Below are positions 31,144 to 42,247 of a stretch of 64,000 bases of DNA, in pieces. The notes below the pieces were generated by a model. It saw only the letters and a program-made list of their open reading frames with translations, searched no databases and was not told the origin of the DNA. The position numbers were made by a program, and so were the translations under genes. Each line of letters starts with the position of its first letter. The stretch's first letter is position 1. Source of the stretch: Iris pallida (lineage: Eukaryota; Streptophyta; Magnoliopsida; Asparagales; Iridaceae); contig JANAVB010005597.1 of NCBI GenBank assembly GCA_029216955.1, positions 44,265,466-44,329,465 of the forward strand, written 5' to 3'.

Positions 31144-31877
31144 CAGAAAAATTCCTACATCATATCAAATTTTGTCAAAATTGGAAAGAAAAATACATGT
31201 TTGAATTTTTTTTAAATGAAGACCTTTCCGACAGAGGGTGTCCAATTTCTGCCAGACCGTCTGACGGAAATCCAACATCTAACATTTTTTTTCTCGGGTT
31301 TTTTTTTGTGTTTTGGTTTTGTTTAGGTTTTTGTTGGTTTGGTTTAGTTGTTTTGCTTTTATTTTTGATTTTTGTTTGGTTGTCCAAGAAGTGTCATGAC
31401 GCGATGGCTGACCCGAAGGACGTCGCTCGATACGTCCGCAACGACCACGATATCCCGGTGATACTCGACAACAATTACTAGTACAACATCCTAGACAACA
31501 AAAACCTGCTACTCGTCGACCACCGATACCAAGAGGGAGATCGAGAAGCAGTATAATATAGCAAACAAACACTAACAAGCTAAGGGTCCTTACGAGAATA
31601 TAAGCAGTGCATGCATGCATGGTGGTGGACGTTGCTACTGATAGTTGACATTTATGTATTTGATCCAACCAAGTGTTAAACCAAAACAAATAAAAAATCA
31701 AACCAAAAAAAAAAACAAAAATTCAAAAAAATACCAACATGTTGGATTTCCACCAGACGGTCTGACGAAAATTGGACATGTCCAATTTTAAAATGTCTTA
31801 ATTTTGAAATTTTCTCAAATATGTATCTTTTTTTTTTCAATTTTGTCTAAATTGGTTATGCTGTAGGAAATTTTCTG
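31144..31877. mobile_element. Mutator-like element family B copy 2 carrying a gene fragment (Pack-type)
   Basis: Perfect 9-bp duplication TAATTTAAA at 31135-31143 and 31878-31886. TIRs start CAGAAAAATTCCTACA (left) and CAGAAAATTTCCTACAG (right, reverse strand), and share the GACGGTCTG(G)CGGA motif with 27553-27978. The middle (31386-31553) is unlike the rest: higher GC, and it encodes peroxidase-like peptide. Non-autonomous. Confidence 0.85.
31386..31553 (+). pseudogene. Captured fragment of a class III peroxidase exon
   Basis: In one frame the translation runs from DPKDVARYVRNDHDIPVILD to NILDNKNLLLVDH and then a DRE-like stretch. From family knowledge, this matches the part of secreted plant class III (haem) peroxidases before the C-terminal helices, especially the PRX42-like group (YVRND..., VLDNNYY.NILDNKGL..VDH). 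A stop (31479) falls within the DNNYY motif and another ends the match near 31554. No haem-binding or active-site histidines are included, so it is a non-functional scrap carried between the transposon's inverted repeats. Confidence 0.75.
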
Positions 31878-32370
31878 TAATTTAAACCATGGGAGAGAGC
31901 ATAGAGTAAGTACAATATGTCCAACGAGCCAGACGAGATATCGGATAATATCAATATCTTCTTGTCATATCTAGACCTGTCAAGTGGGCCGGGCCGGCCC
32001 AGCCCGGCACGAGCCCGGCACGAAAATTAGGCACATGTGCCGGCCCGGCCCGGTTAAGCATGGGTCCGCGCTGGCCCGGTCCAATATATAAAAATGTGCC
32101 GGGCTTACAATAGAGGCCCACAAAGGAGGCCCGGACCGGCCCGGCCCAAGGTTCAGACCCGGCCCGGCGCGGCCCGATGTTTAGTCCCGGCCCGGCCCGG
32201 CCCATTATTTGTTCCGATTAAATGTTGCTGAGACTGAGACATACATCGCCTGTTGTATAAGTGTTATGTGGTTGTACAGAACAAACAATAGCATTAATTG
32301 TTCACAAAAAAAATTTATTCCATTGTTCCCGCCACATTCCACCGCCCAATCCACTACAATTTATTGGGTT

Positions 32371-32570
32371 GGGTGTCCCAAGGCCAAGGGCCAAGTCCCA
32401 ACTTCTCAAGACTCAGAAGAGTCAAGGAACAAGTTACTGAGCACTGAGCAAATTGTAGCTGCTCAAGACTCGAAGAATCAAGCATGAAGCAACTGAGCAA
32501 CTTTATTGTGTGGACCCAGCTGCTCAAGACTCGAAGAGTCAAGCAAAGCTGCAAAAGCAACTGAGCATTT
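32371..32570 (+). repeat. Imperfect tandem repeat CAAGACTCGAAGAGTCAAG
   Basis: Three copies of CTCAAGACTC(A/G)GAAGA(G/A)TCAAG with intervening CAACTGAGCA motifs, inside the hAT element. The unit is itself nearly palindromic (GACTCGAAGAGTC). Confidence 0.75.
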
Positions 32571-32639
32571 ATAAAACCAAATTCATTTATCTAAATCTCA
32601 TTCCCCCTTCCCTTCCCACTCCAGTTCCCATTCCATTCA

Positions 32640-33020
32640 GTTCCGAGTCTTCCGACTCGGAGGTGACGAGCCTGGCGCCGTCGTCCCCGCCTCGCTCTCC
32701 TCGTAGCCCGATCTACTACGTCATGAGCCCCTCCCATCCCCCATCACGGTCGCTCGGCGGATGGACGCGGTCGCTCGGCGGATGGACGCGGTCGCCCGAT
32801 CTACTACGTCCGGATGGACGTGGTCGCTCGGCGGCTCGACACCTGGCGGCGGAGGCTCCCCCGTCCCCTCAAGCAACACTCCTCCTGGCGCAAGCTCCAC
32901 GACTTCCGCCTCCGCGTCCCCTCCAACCAGGTCGACGACGAAGAAGACGACGGCGAGTACGACTTTCGCCTCCGCGTCAGATGCTACGTTGTCCTCTTCC
33001 TTCTCGGCTTCATCCCCCGT
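32640..33020 (+). pseudogene. Captured N-terminal fragment of a LEA_2-type membrane protein gene
   Basis: A GC-rich block in an AT-rich transposon. One frame reads DSEVTSLAPSSPPRSP, then SPIYYVMSPSHPPSRS. From family knowledge this matches the conserved N-terminus of plant LEA hydroxyproline-rich (LEA_2-type) membrane proteins (DSEVTSLA.SSP.RSPRRPVYFVQSPS). After a tandem duplication (SLGGWTR twice, 32750-32800) and a frame change, another frame gives an acidic run and RCYVVLFLLGFI at 32979-33014, like the start of that family's transmembrane segment (RRCYVL). The extracellular domain is absent. It is non-functional and lies upstream of, and in the same direction as, the transposase. Confidence 0.65.
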
Positions 33021-33360
33021 CCGACAAGTGCTCCAAGAAGAACATCGTGCAGTCGATTCCGGCACCGGAGACGCAGTAATAACAAGATTTTGTTATTATT
33101 TTATTGTCATGATTTTTTTTCATGTCGGTTCTTTGAAGTGTTTAAGTGCAAGTTTATTTTTGACCGTTAGCCAGCAAACGGTAACTGCCTGGTCAATAAA
33201 CAGTAGTCACCCCTGAAAACTGATGTGAGCAGTGACAGCGGCTAGCCCAAACGGTAACTGCCTATTAGTGCCTAACTAGTACTAACTAGCCCAAACGGTA
33301 ACCAGGTCCAGTAGTCAGTAACTCAGTAGTATAGCAGTAGTAGAAGTTCTTTCTTCTCTC

Positions 33361-33368
33361 TATAAATA
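33361..33368 (+). promoter_or_regulatory. Putative TATA box of the hAT transposase
   Basis: TATAAATA after a CT-rich stretch, 102 bp before the transposase ATG at 33470. Confidence 0.5.
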
Positions 33369-33469
33369 TTAATATATGACAATTAATAATAGAGTGATCA
33401 ATATTCCTTTCAAGATGAATTTCAAATAGGTATTTATTCTCTAACATGTAGTTTTTAATCCACTACACA

Positions 33470-35535
33470 ATGAATCCAACACAAAACGACTCCAGCATCT
33501 CCACTCTTCCTTTATCGCAACATATTCCTTTGGAGGGGAATGCATCCACCACTTCTTCCCTATCTCTAGAAGTTCCAATAAATAACCCCAACATTACTGC
33601 CACTACTACTACACCTATAACGAAACCAAAAAAGAAGAAGTCCAAGGCCTGGGAGCATTTCAATGAAATATTTAATGAGCAACGTATTAAAAGAGCAATT
33701 TGCAAATATTGTGGTGATAGTTTTAGCACTAGTGGTGGTGGTACTGGCCATCTTACTCGACATAGTTCAAAATGTTATGAGAAACATAATAGTGGCAATG
33801 ATCCTCGCCAAAGCCATCTTAGTCTAGTAGGGGGCTCTGGCCAATTAACCAATTTTACATATAGCCAAACTAGAATAAGAGAGGGTTTGGCAGTGATGAT
33901 AGCCGCTGACAATCTAGCTTATAATTTTGTTGAAAGTTCTAATTTTAACAGGTGGATACAAGAATGTGTTCAACCTGCCTTTGTTAAAGATTCTAGAAAC
34001 ACCTGTAGGAATGATGGTTTAAAAGTTTTTTGCAAAAGAAAACTTGAATTAATTTCTGAGTTTGCTCAATGTATAAGTACTATTTGTTGTACTTCTGATC
34101 TTTGGACTCCACGTACTCAATATGGATATCTTTGTGTGACTGCTCATTATATTGATCAACAATGGATTTTACAAAAAAGATTATTGCTTTTAAACAAGTA
34201 GAATATCCTCACACAGGTTCTGATATCTTCAAATGCATTATGAATGTTCTTAGAGAGTATAATATTCAACATAAAATTTTGAGTATTAGTTTTGATAATA
34301 CATCTTCAAATAATTCTGCTATTGACTTGTTTAAACGCCAGGTGCCCCTTCATATGGGTGGTCATTTTCACCATGTTAGATGTGCATGTCATATAATCAA
34401 CCTAGTTGTTCAAGATGGCTTAAAATTGATCAAAGCACACATAGAAAATATTAGAGATGCTATACACTTGATCACCTCTTCTCCTAGTAGGCTTCAAGCA
34501 TTTCAAGAGCTTTGTAAGACACATGGAGTGAAACCCAAAAAATTTAGATTGGATATGCCTACACGTTGGAATTCCATATATCTAATGTTAAAATCTTGTA
34601 AAGGTTTTGAATTTGTTATTTCTGAGTTTCGTAGTAAATATGGTCAGTCAAGCTTGTGTGTTAAGGATTGGGTAATTGGATTTGGTATGATGGATTTTTT
34701 GAAACTTTTATGATGCCACTGAAACTTGTTCTGGAGTTTATTACTCTACTTCATGTCTTGTGTTACAAGAGTTATATAACATAACTGCTGCTTTTGTTCA
34801 TTATAGAAATATGGTTGGTTTTGAAAACATTGTTGCTACAATGGAAGTAAAATTTAAGAAGTATTGGGAGCCGATACCTCCTATTTTTGCTTTAGCTAGT
34901 GTGATGGATCCTATAATGAAACTGGAAAATACTGAAATTTTTATAAATGAAATTGCCAAGAATTTACAGGTTACTCCATCTTTGGCTATATCTGATGTTA
35001 AGAAAATGTTAATTGTCATGTATAATAAGTATGAAGCTATATATGGTAAATTCACATCTTCTTCACCCTCATTGGAGGTTCCTACTGCTAGAGATTCAAA
35101 TCTGGCAAGCCAATTGTTGTCTAGGCTTGGAAAGCAAAAATCTGTAAGTTCATCTTCCAATTCACAACTTAATCAATCTTTAAATACTGATTATGAGCTT
35201 GAATATGAAGGTAAATTTGATATCTTGGATTGGTGGAAGTTACATGAACCAAACTTCCTGTGCTTTCTATTATGGCACGAGATTTGCTAACACCTCATGT
35301 CTCCACTGTTGCATCTGAATCTGCTTTTAGTTCAAGTGGAAAAATAGTGGATGATCTTAGGAGTTGTTTACCTGAAGAAAGCTTGGAATGTCTCATGTGC
35401 TTGAAGGATTGGGAGGCTGCTAGAAACAGAACTCAAAATGGATCGCTGGAATTAGATGAGTTTCTGAAGTATTATAACAATTTGGAGAGTGAAGATGGTA
35501 CCTGCTCTCAAGTTGTGGACTTATCTCATGATTGA
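33470..35535 (+). pseudogene. hAT-Ac transposase with three small frameshifts
   Basis: Frame 1 (33470-34201): Ser/Thr-rich N-terminus, basic KPKKKKSKAW, BED zinc finger with C78, C81, H94 and H98, then the transposase core start. The reading moves to 34162-34713 at an A6 run (about 34185), with HHVRCACHIINLVVQDGL and MPTRWNSIYLML typical of the hAT core. It moves again at a T6 run (about 34693) into 34760-35290 (hAT-like RNase H-fold end, YWEPIPPIFALASVMDP). It moves a third time near 35258 into the C-terminal dimerisation domain (TPHVSTVASESAFSSSGK) ending at 35535. All three shifts are one- or two-base changes next to homopolymers. The protein would otherwise be near full length and would cut and paste the element. 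Confidence 0.9.
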
Positions 35536-36138
35536 ACACAAGTCCATTAATTTTTGTGATGTAAGCTATAAAGACTAAAGTTTTTGAACATTTTGTAAAA
35601 CTTTTTTGAGCATTTTGGATAACTGAGTTTTTGAGCATTTTGAATGGCTAAAGAAGTAATGTATGTTGTTTTCTTGTACAAGTCAAGCTGTGAAGACAAC
35701 TTCTTTGAGCATTCTGGATAACTGAATTTTTGAGCATTTTGAACGAATGAAGAATGTATGATGTTTTCTTGTACGAGTCTTGTAGTCAGTCTTGTTATCT
35801 ATTCTTCAACATAATTCATGTATCATTTCACTATTTCATTTTTATTTTTGTTGTATGTGATTGTGTACAGCCCAGTCCAGAACTTTGATTTTGAATAAGT
35901 CTAGTAAGCAAGTCAGGCCCGAGGCCCAGCCCGGCCCAGGTCCAGTCCGGCCCGTTCCGAAGCCCATTGTGCCTTGGACCACATACAGGACTGGGCTGAG
36001 GTTTTTCACCATAAGCCCGGCCCGGCCCGGCCCGCAACAACACATGGACTTTAAGTTACTGGCCCGGGCCCGGCCCGGCCCGTCAAAATTTGTGCCGGGC
36101 CGGCCTGGCCCGGCCCATTTGACAGGTCTAGTCATATC

Positions 36139-36298
36139 ATCCATATGATTAATTGACTATATCCTTTAATTTGAATGCAAAGTTCATGTGAGGATCACGT
36201 GGAAGTGAGTGGATTTGAGCAGAGTACAGATCCGCACCCTTAAGGTCGGTGCTGGACTTGGCCTGGACCTCCGGCTGTGGGCTGAGGTTTATATATTA
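36139..36298. other. Short unassigned flank of the hAT element
   Basis: No gene or repeat structure seen. Confidence 0.4.
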
Positions 36299-36739
36299 GA
36301 GCATCTTTAGTAAGGCCCATCCCAATTTCTAGATTTTAGATTAGAATGTAGGAGCTCATTTTATAGAAAATTACCAATACCCCTGGTGTGGCTTCAATAT
36401 ATAGGTTATAATGGGGGCGATGATCCGTATCAGTCCATAGACTTCTTTTAAAGATTTCGATCTAGAAAATGAATTGATAGTAAGATCCATCCTTAGGTTT
36501 CAATTTCTAGATTTTCAGGCCCAATTCACTAACAGGTGCTAGAGGTTGGGCCTAAAAATTTCTAAATGCAGAATGTATTGTGTATTATAGTAAGTCCCAT
36601 TTTGGAGACCAATCTTAGATTTATATTTTTTTTCACATTAGTTTTTGACGAGATATTCTTTGGATCAAAGTTCATTTCATCATTTTCTTTTGGACCTCAA
36701 GATAAAATTTTGAGCAACATCTACTTATTAATGATGCTC
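36299..36739. mobile_element. Possible Tourist-like MITE
   Basis: Starts GAGCATCTTTAGTAAG and ends with the inverse of GAGCATCATTAATAAGTAG. A second copy of the right-hand end (AAAATTTTGAGCAACATCTAC) lies at 36765-36795. TTA precedes the left end but the right flank is AAA, so the duplication is not confirmed. Confidence 0.4.
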
Positions 36740-36915
36740 AAACTTTAAATTTTTGAAACAACAAAATTTTGAGCAACATCTACTAATGATGTTCATTTCT
36801 TCCTCAATCAAAATCACAATCCAAACAACAAAAACTCAATCAATCACAATGGAGTATTTCAAATAATTTTTTTTAAATTTTTTGGATGCCATAAGAAGGC
36901 ACCAAATCCTCTTGG

Positions 36916-37015
36916 GGCGCCGTCTAAGATGGCGCCAGATATATGGAGAGTATTGGACGCCATCTAAGATGGCGCCAGACCCATTATTTTTTTGGCGACA
37001 TCTAAGATGGCGTCC
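36916..37015. repeat. Three GGCGCC-TCTAAGA-TGGCGCC imperfect palindromes
   Basis: At 36916-36936, 36955-36976 and 36994-37015, each built as GGCGCC(A/G)TCTAAGATGGCGCC or a variant, spaced about 39 bp apart. The flanks are AT-rich. Confidence 0.85.
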
Positions 37016-37844
37016 CATCCCTCTATACGTAATTTTTTCAAACTCTTTCTCTTCTGCATAAATACACTTAATTTCTTCCCTCTATGTAAATTTTTCTGTA
37101 TCCGAAATGGACCTTCAGTCCCGACAGCGTATATCTATGGTATACCGACTTTTGGTTCTAGAAACAAATACAATAATATACCACAAATAGGTTATGAAAC
37201 GAAAGAAGCGCAACGCCCATTGTACATAGTACTTGTATTTTAGATACATCCATATTTGTGTTCCTTCAATCTTTGAGCATTGAGCCACCCTTAACATAAA
37301 ATAATTATGATGTAGTGATCATAATGTTAGACTTCTACTTTAGAGAATCTTGGTTTAATTTTTGATTATCATGTTTATTTTTATTTTATTTTTTACTCCC
37401 TTTTTTTCATATTATATAAAGGGACCATTTTGAAAGTTTATTGTAGGCCCTCATGAGCTTAGGGTCGACTCTTGCGAAAGTTGTGCCCTAAAATACCCGT
37501 GAGCATCTTGGTAGATGACTTTCTTACTTTCACGCATGTTGCCATAGATCTTGTCGTAGATCAACTTGATATTATATTGTTAGTTTCTTATTGTTATTAT
37601 CGTTCAATCATTACATGCTATATGATATATAGTATATATTGTATTGTTATCTTTTGTACTTGTATTTGCTCAATTCTAACTAGACAACCTAACATGACAA
37701 CATTATGCAACAACTTGTACCCGGCGTATTATGGATCATATGGGAGTGATGATTCATTTGTAGATCGTGATTTTGTTTACTAATGCATGGCTTGCAGATG
37801 TTGAAATTATTCAATAATATGTACTACACATGTAAAATTATTTG
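37016..37844. other. No gene recognised
   Basis: AT-rich DNA. A 103-codon frame (37472-37783) is hydrophobic and Tyr/Cys/Ile-rich with no family resemblance. Confidence 0.45.
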
Positions 37845-38262
37845 TGTTGGGTTATTTAAATAATTAAGCCAAATTAAAGTGGTCTATTTGAAAAATTGGC
37901 TTAAGGGTATAATTGTCATGGAATTAATGTGTAGATACCGGAGATAAATCTAATTTGATGAGGGGCCAAATTAGAAATATCAAAACATATAAATATATGT
38001 ATTCATTAGGGTTATGGTCCCCAACTCATACGGCCACCAAGAGAGGGTTTTTTCTATTCTCTTCTGTATCCCCATCAACAAAGAGATGAACAAAAATTTT
38101 ATCTTTGTTATTAAGGGCCGTAGCGGGTTGGAAGATCAAATTCCATAAAGAGAGACGTCTGCTTCAAGATCCATCAAGCAAAGACAATGGATTCAGGTAT
38201 GCTTCCGCATTTAGTTTTGTTCTTCATCTCATGAATCAACAGACATTATATAATTTCTAATA
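37845..38262 (+). repeat. 5' LTR of degenerate copia element
   Basis: Starts TGTTGGGTTA and ends TTCTAATA (the expected CA end appears as TA), two bases before the primer binding site. It contains an ATG at 38187 followed by a consensus 5' splice site (CAG/GTATGC at 38197). Confidence 0.75.
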
Positions 38263-40072
38263 AGTGGTATCAGAGCCTCCCTAGTTGGTTTATGAGGTCA
38301 AAGTTTTAGAATCTATTTTTTATTGTTATTCATGAACCTTAAATTGTTCAATATAATTTAATTTAGGATTTTGATTGTTCGATCAAAAAATTTATGATCC
38401 AACGATTTTTCGTCACTTTGAACCTCCAGTTTGGACACTTTTGATTTGCCATTATAATATTTTCTTGTGGGCTCCATAAACGATGGAATTCTCAGTAAAG
38501 ATTATATTTTTTTTCATCTCTGGAATTAAAGATCGGCATGGATCTGGAATTAGCTTTCTTTTTTTTCTTTTTGGTACGAATTTAGGAATTTTCTAATGGT
38601 TGATGGTTACAGGTGCTTTTCCTAACACAATTATGTTCTTTCTGGTACATGAATTTTACTTGGTTTCATTCATATTAACAAAATTATTTCATCAGTTGGT
38701 ATAATATGGACGTTTCTTTTATGCCATAATAATGCTTGGTAAAGATGCTTTTGAATATGGCACAATTGTTAATTATGATAATGCTCATTATGGTACCAAC
38801 TGTGATTCCTAATTTAAATGTTTCTGGACAATTATTTCTAGTATAGAAAATATGGTCATTTTTCTTTTGCAAGTAATCTTCCATCAATATGGCCATTTTT
38901 TAATGAAAATATGGTCTCGGTTCCAAGTATTTTTTTTGTAGTGAACATATTTAGTCAAATTGTTCCAACTTCTCTGTATTATTAATAAGACATTTGGTAG
39001 ATGATATTTGGCAACCATACAAACTTGATATGTGATAGCCATATTTGTTGAATTTCTAGCCATTCAGAGATTTAAACCTGAATATATATTTGCTGAGTCA
39101 GTAATGTGGTCCAGAGTTAAACATTCACATATAGTAGTATTCGTAAGACTTCCTGGTATTCATCTTCAGGAAAATCTTTTTTAAAGATGCCCGATTTAAC
39201 CAAGGAACTGGAAGTTTGTTAGAGCAACAATTCTGATGGTTTGTTAATACCCATATGGATTACAAAGGAATTGATATATATATTGTTAGTTTATTAATTG
39301 GGCTGAATCCCTTTGTGTGATATTTTAGAGTTAATTAATCCTCAGTTTAGATAAAATATGTTCAGTTTGGATATATATTTTGGAGTTATCATTTTCAGTT
39401 AATGTCTATGACTTTTTCTTGGATGCATATCCTAAAGTAGATTATTACATGAATTTTGTTATGTTGATAATATCCAATTTTGTCAAATTAAAATTCATGT
39501 TTATGCTTTTGATTTCTTTGTTTGAGTAATAATCTTATAAATATGCATGTACATGCCGTTTTTTGGACATGATTCAGTTTTTGTAAAATTTAGTCAACAT
39601 TTAAATTTTTGGTGTCTTTTGTGACTAGCAATAGTTGTCTAATGTTCTAAATATACTCATTGAAACAAGATGTCGCCAAAGTGACCTCTCTTGCGTAAAT
39701 AGTCTATGAAGGATGTTGGATGTTTGTGTGTATAAATTCATGCGAGTATTAGCCGGCCCAAAGGAAGGTTAATACTTGGCCGAATTGCACACATACCTGT
39801 GATGATAAATTTGTGAAAATTATAAGGTTTACATGTGAATAATAATTCCATCCAAAGATAGGCTTGTTTTTTGACATGACTTATTGTCAACATTTGATCA
39901 TTACACCAAGAGTACCACTTGCAGTTAATATCACTGTCCAAAGACTTGATATTAATGATGTACTAGGTATCTTGAGATGGTGTTCACCATTATTTGAATT
40001 TGTTTGACTATATTTTATTCTTTGGTTATTAATTAGAGCATATTTCTTTATTTATTTTTGTTCTCATTACAG
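38197..40072 (+). other. Possible leader intron of the copia gag transcript
   Basis: GT at 38197 follows ATGGATTCAG within the LTR. AG at 40071-40072 follows a T-rich tract (TTCTCATTACAG). Joining the two would give a gag-like start whose second part reads NVATISANKNLIFMFNG, as in plant copia gags. The interval is noncoding and AT-rich, and includes the primer binding site. Confidence 0.5.
38265..38276 (+). other. Primer binding site (initiator tRNA-Met type)
   Basis: TGGTATCAGAGC two bases after the LTR. Confidence 0.92.
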
Positions 40073-40353
40073 TTAATGTTGCTACAATATCTGCCAATAA
40101 GAATTTAATTTTCATGTTCAATGGGATAAACTTTAAGGGCAAAAAAAATACAGAAGCTGCTAAGGGTCCAGCTCAAAAGAAACAACAATTAAAACTATAG
40201 ATTATTTCTTTTGTAACAAGCCAGGACACATAAAGAAGAAATGTACAAAGTACCACGCATGGCGTATAGAGAAAAGTACATTTTTAAATTTGGTCTGTTC
40301 TGAGGTTAATTTAGATTTAGTACCTAAAAACACGTGGTGGTTAGATTCTTGTG
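40073..40353 (+). pseudogene. Copia gag N-terminus, zinc knuckle and protease start (fragment)
   Basis: NVATISANKNLIFMFNG at the start of the piece is a gag N-terminus. After a jump that implies deletion of most of gag, CNKPGHIKKKC (zinc knuckle) and TWWLDSCAT (protease active-site region, with Cys where Gly is usual) follow. A stop (TAG) precedes the knuckle. It is cut at 40354 by the solo LTR. Confidence 0.8.
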
Positions 40354-41321
40354 CTACTTGTCACCCCCAATTTTTAAGAACAGTAGTATTTTGGTCATTT
40401 TTGATTTTAGAATATTTTTGAATTTATTTTATTATTATGATATTATTTTGGGGTTTATTGAGTCGGATTCGAATTTCAACTCAATCCGACTTGTAACGGA
40501 GACCCGAGGTAGCTTTGACTCTAGTGGGACCCATTCATTAGTTAGACATGGCCCACATGACAATATTTAAGTTAGTATAGTTAGACTAAATATTCATGAT
40601 TATGTTGGGTTGATTAGAGACTCAAACTAGACTAATTTAGCCTCAAACCAAAACCCTAATTTAAGTTGAACCAATAGGAGATTTTAGAGGGCATTTTTGG
40701 ACTTTTCAAAATAGGACACATAGTCATTCTTGGCCGGCCACAATAGGGATAGGGATGAATCACTTTATTTTCATTCTTAGCCACAAATTTCTCTCTCCTT
40801 TGTTCTTTTCCAAATTTGAGAAGAACCTCCATTGATTTCATCCCCAAATCAATCCTTTCCTCCATCAAAACTTCATCATTTCTTCTCTACTCCATGAAGA
40901 GAGGGTGCTAGCCAAGTTTGGGAGGTTTTGGCTTTGGTTCATGTCCATTTGGAGATTCTTTCGTGTCGGTATCGTATCGGAAGGAGTTCCCTTGGATTTT
41001 GCCTCTCGGAAGGTATAATCTACTCTCTATTTCAATCCTACATGCATATAGGATCATTTTGAACCCATATGAATGACCCCCATGGTTGTGTCTCCATTTG
41101 TGTCCATTTCGTGTCCATTTGAAGATTTTAGGAGTGTCCTTGATGTGTTCTTGTGTCCATGTGGGAAACCTCCAATATTGGACACACTTGTGTTTAAATA
41201 ATTTAATACATGTTTTAATCTTAGATTTTTATATGTTAGAGATGTGTTATTGCTTGTCTTTACATTTTTCTTCATGTATCACAATGTACCATAATATATA
41301 TTCAAGTATTTATATTATTGA

Positions 41322-41326
<5 letters not shown>

Positions 41327-41403
<77 letters not shown>

Positions 41404-41417
41404 TATATATATATATG
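41327..41417. repeat. (TA)n microsatellite
   Basis: About 45 TA units with one short AAA interruption, inside the solo LTR. Confidence 0.97.
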
Positions 41418-41429
41418 TGAGATTGATAA

Positions 41430-41580
41430 GCAATAAGCATAAGCAGCCATAAGCAATCAGCATAAGCAAACAGCTTTCAGCGTAAGCAGCAGCAGCTTTC
41501 AGCAGAAGCAACAGCAGCTTCAGCAAGCAGTTGCAGTAAGCAGCAGCTTTTTCAGCAGCAGCTTATTGGCAGCTTTTTGA
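41430..41580 (+). repeat. AGCAGC/AGCTTTCAGC-rich minisatellite
   Basis: Irregular repeats of CAGCAGCAGCTTTCAGC and ATAAGCAATCAGCATAAGCA following the TA tract in the solo LTR. Confidence 0.8.
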
Positions 41581-42247
41581 GCTTTTAGCCATTTATTTTA
41601 ACCCATTTAATCCCTTTTTCTTTGGCCACTTAATGCCCACTTGTTTGACCTTATATATGACTCTATTTGACCCTTAGTTAGAGTGTCTAGTATGGGTTAG
41701 AGTGGGTGTTTTGTTAGATATTGTTAGTTAGAATTGTTAGCTTATATGTTTGTATTAGTTAGGATATGAGATGTTAGATGTGAGAGTTGTGGACCTAGTG
41801 GAGTGTGCTAGAGAGTGAGGTTAGTTAGTATCCTAATAGAGCTAGTGAGTGTGATACTCTAAGACACTAGGAGTGTGGAGGGGTGAGCTAGTATGGTTGG
41901 AGAGTGTTAGGAGGGTGGTATCTCAAGATACCATAGGGTGTCTCATGACACCTTAAGGTAATATTGAGAGTGACCAACATGGGGATAAGATGGACTGGAT
42001 GGGCTAGATACCTAGATTTCTGGATTGGTAATATCTAGATAGGTTAGTGTCTAGCTACCCTAAGAAGCCTAGGTCAGTCTACCAAGGTTAGGAAGGGTTG
42101 CCTTTGTATCGGGACAAGGTATTGGGAATACTTTGTGAAGGATAATAGATAAGGTTAAGGTAATTACCTAGAAGCTAAGGTGTTAGGATAAGGTTAGAAA
42201 TTGATTGTCGTGGTTGGTGATGGTTATGCTTAGTGCTCTTAGACCAG

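Larger units (their letters stand above)
31972..36130 (+). mobile_element. hAT-Ac-type DNA transposon, full length, 8-bp TSD
   Basis: Perfect 8-bp duplication GTCATATC at 31964-31971 and 36131-36138. TIRs are TAGACCTGTCAAGTGGGCC and, on the reverse strand, TAGACCTGTCAAATGGGCC. Long subterminal regions (about 240 bp at the left, 270 bp at the right) are dense in GGCCCGG, likely transposase binding sites. It encodes a BED-finger hAT transposase (33470-35535) that is broken by frameshifts. The left third holds tandem repeats and a GC-rich gene fragment. Ends and duplication are intact, so it could still respond to a transposase supplied elsewhere. Confidence 0.95.

Noticed and set aside
37472..37783. 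103-codon hydrophobic frame
   Set aside because: No family resemblance. Biased Ile/Tyr/Cys composition from AT-rich DNA.
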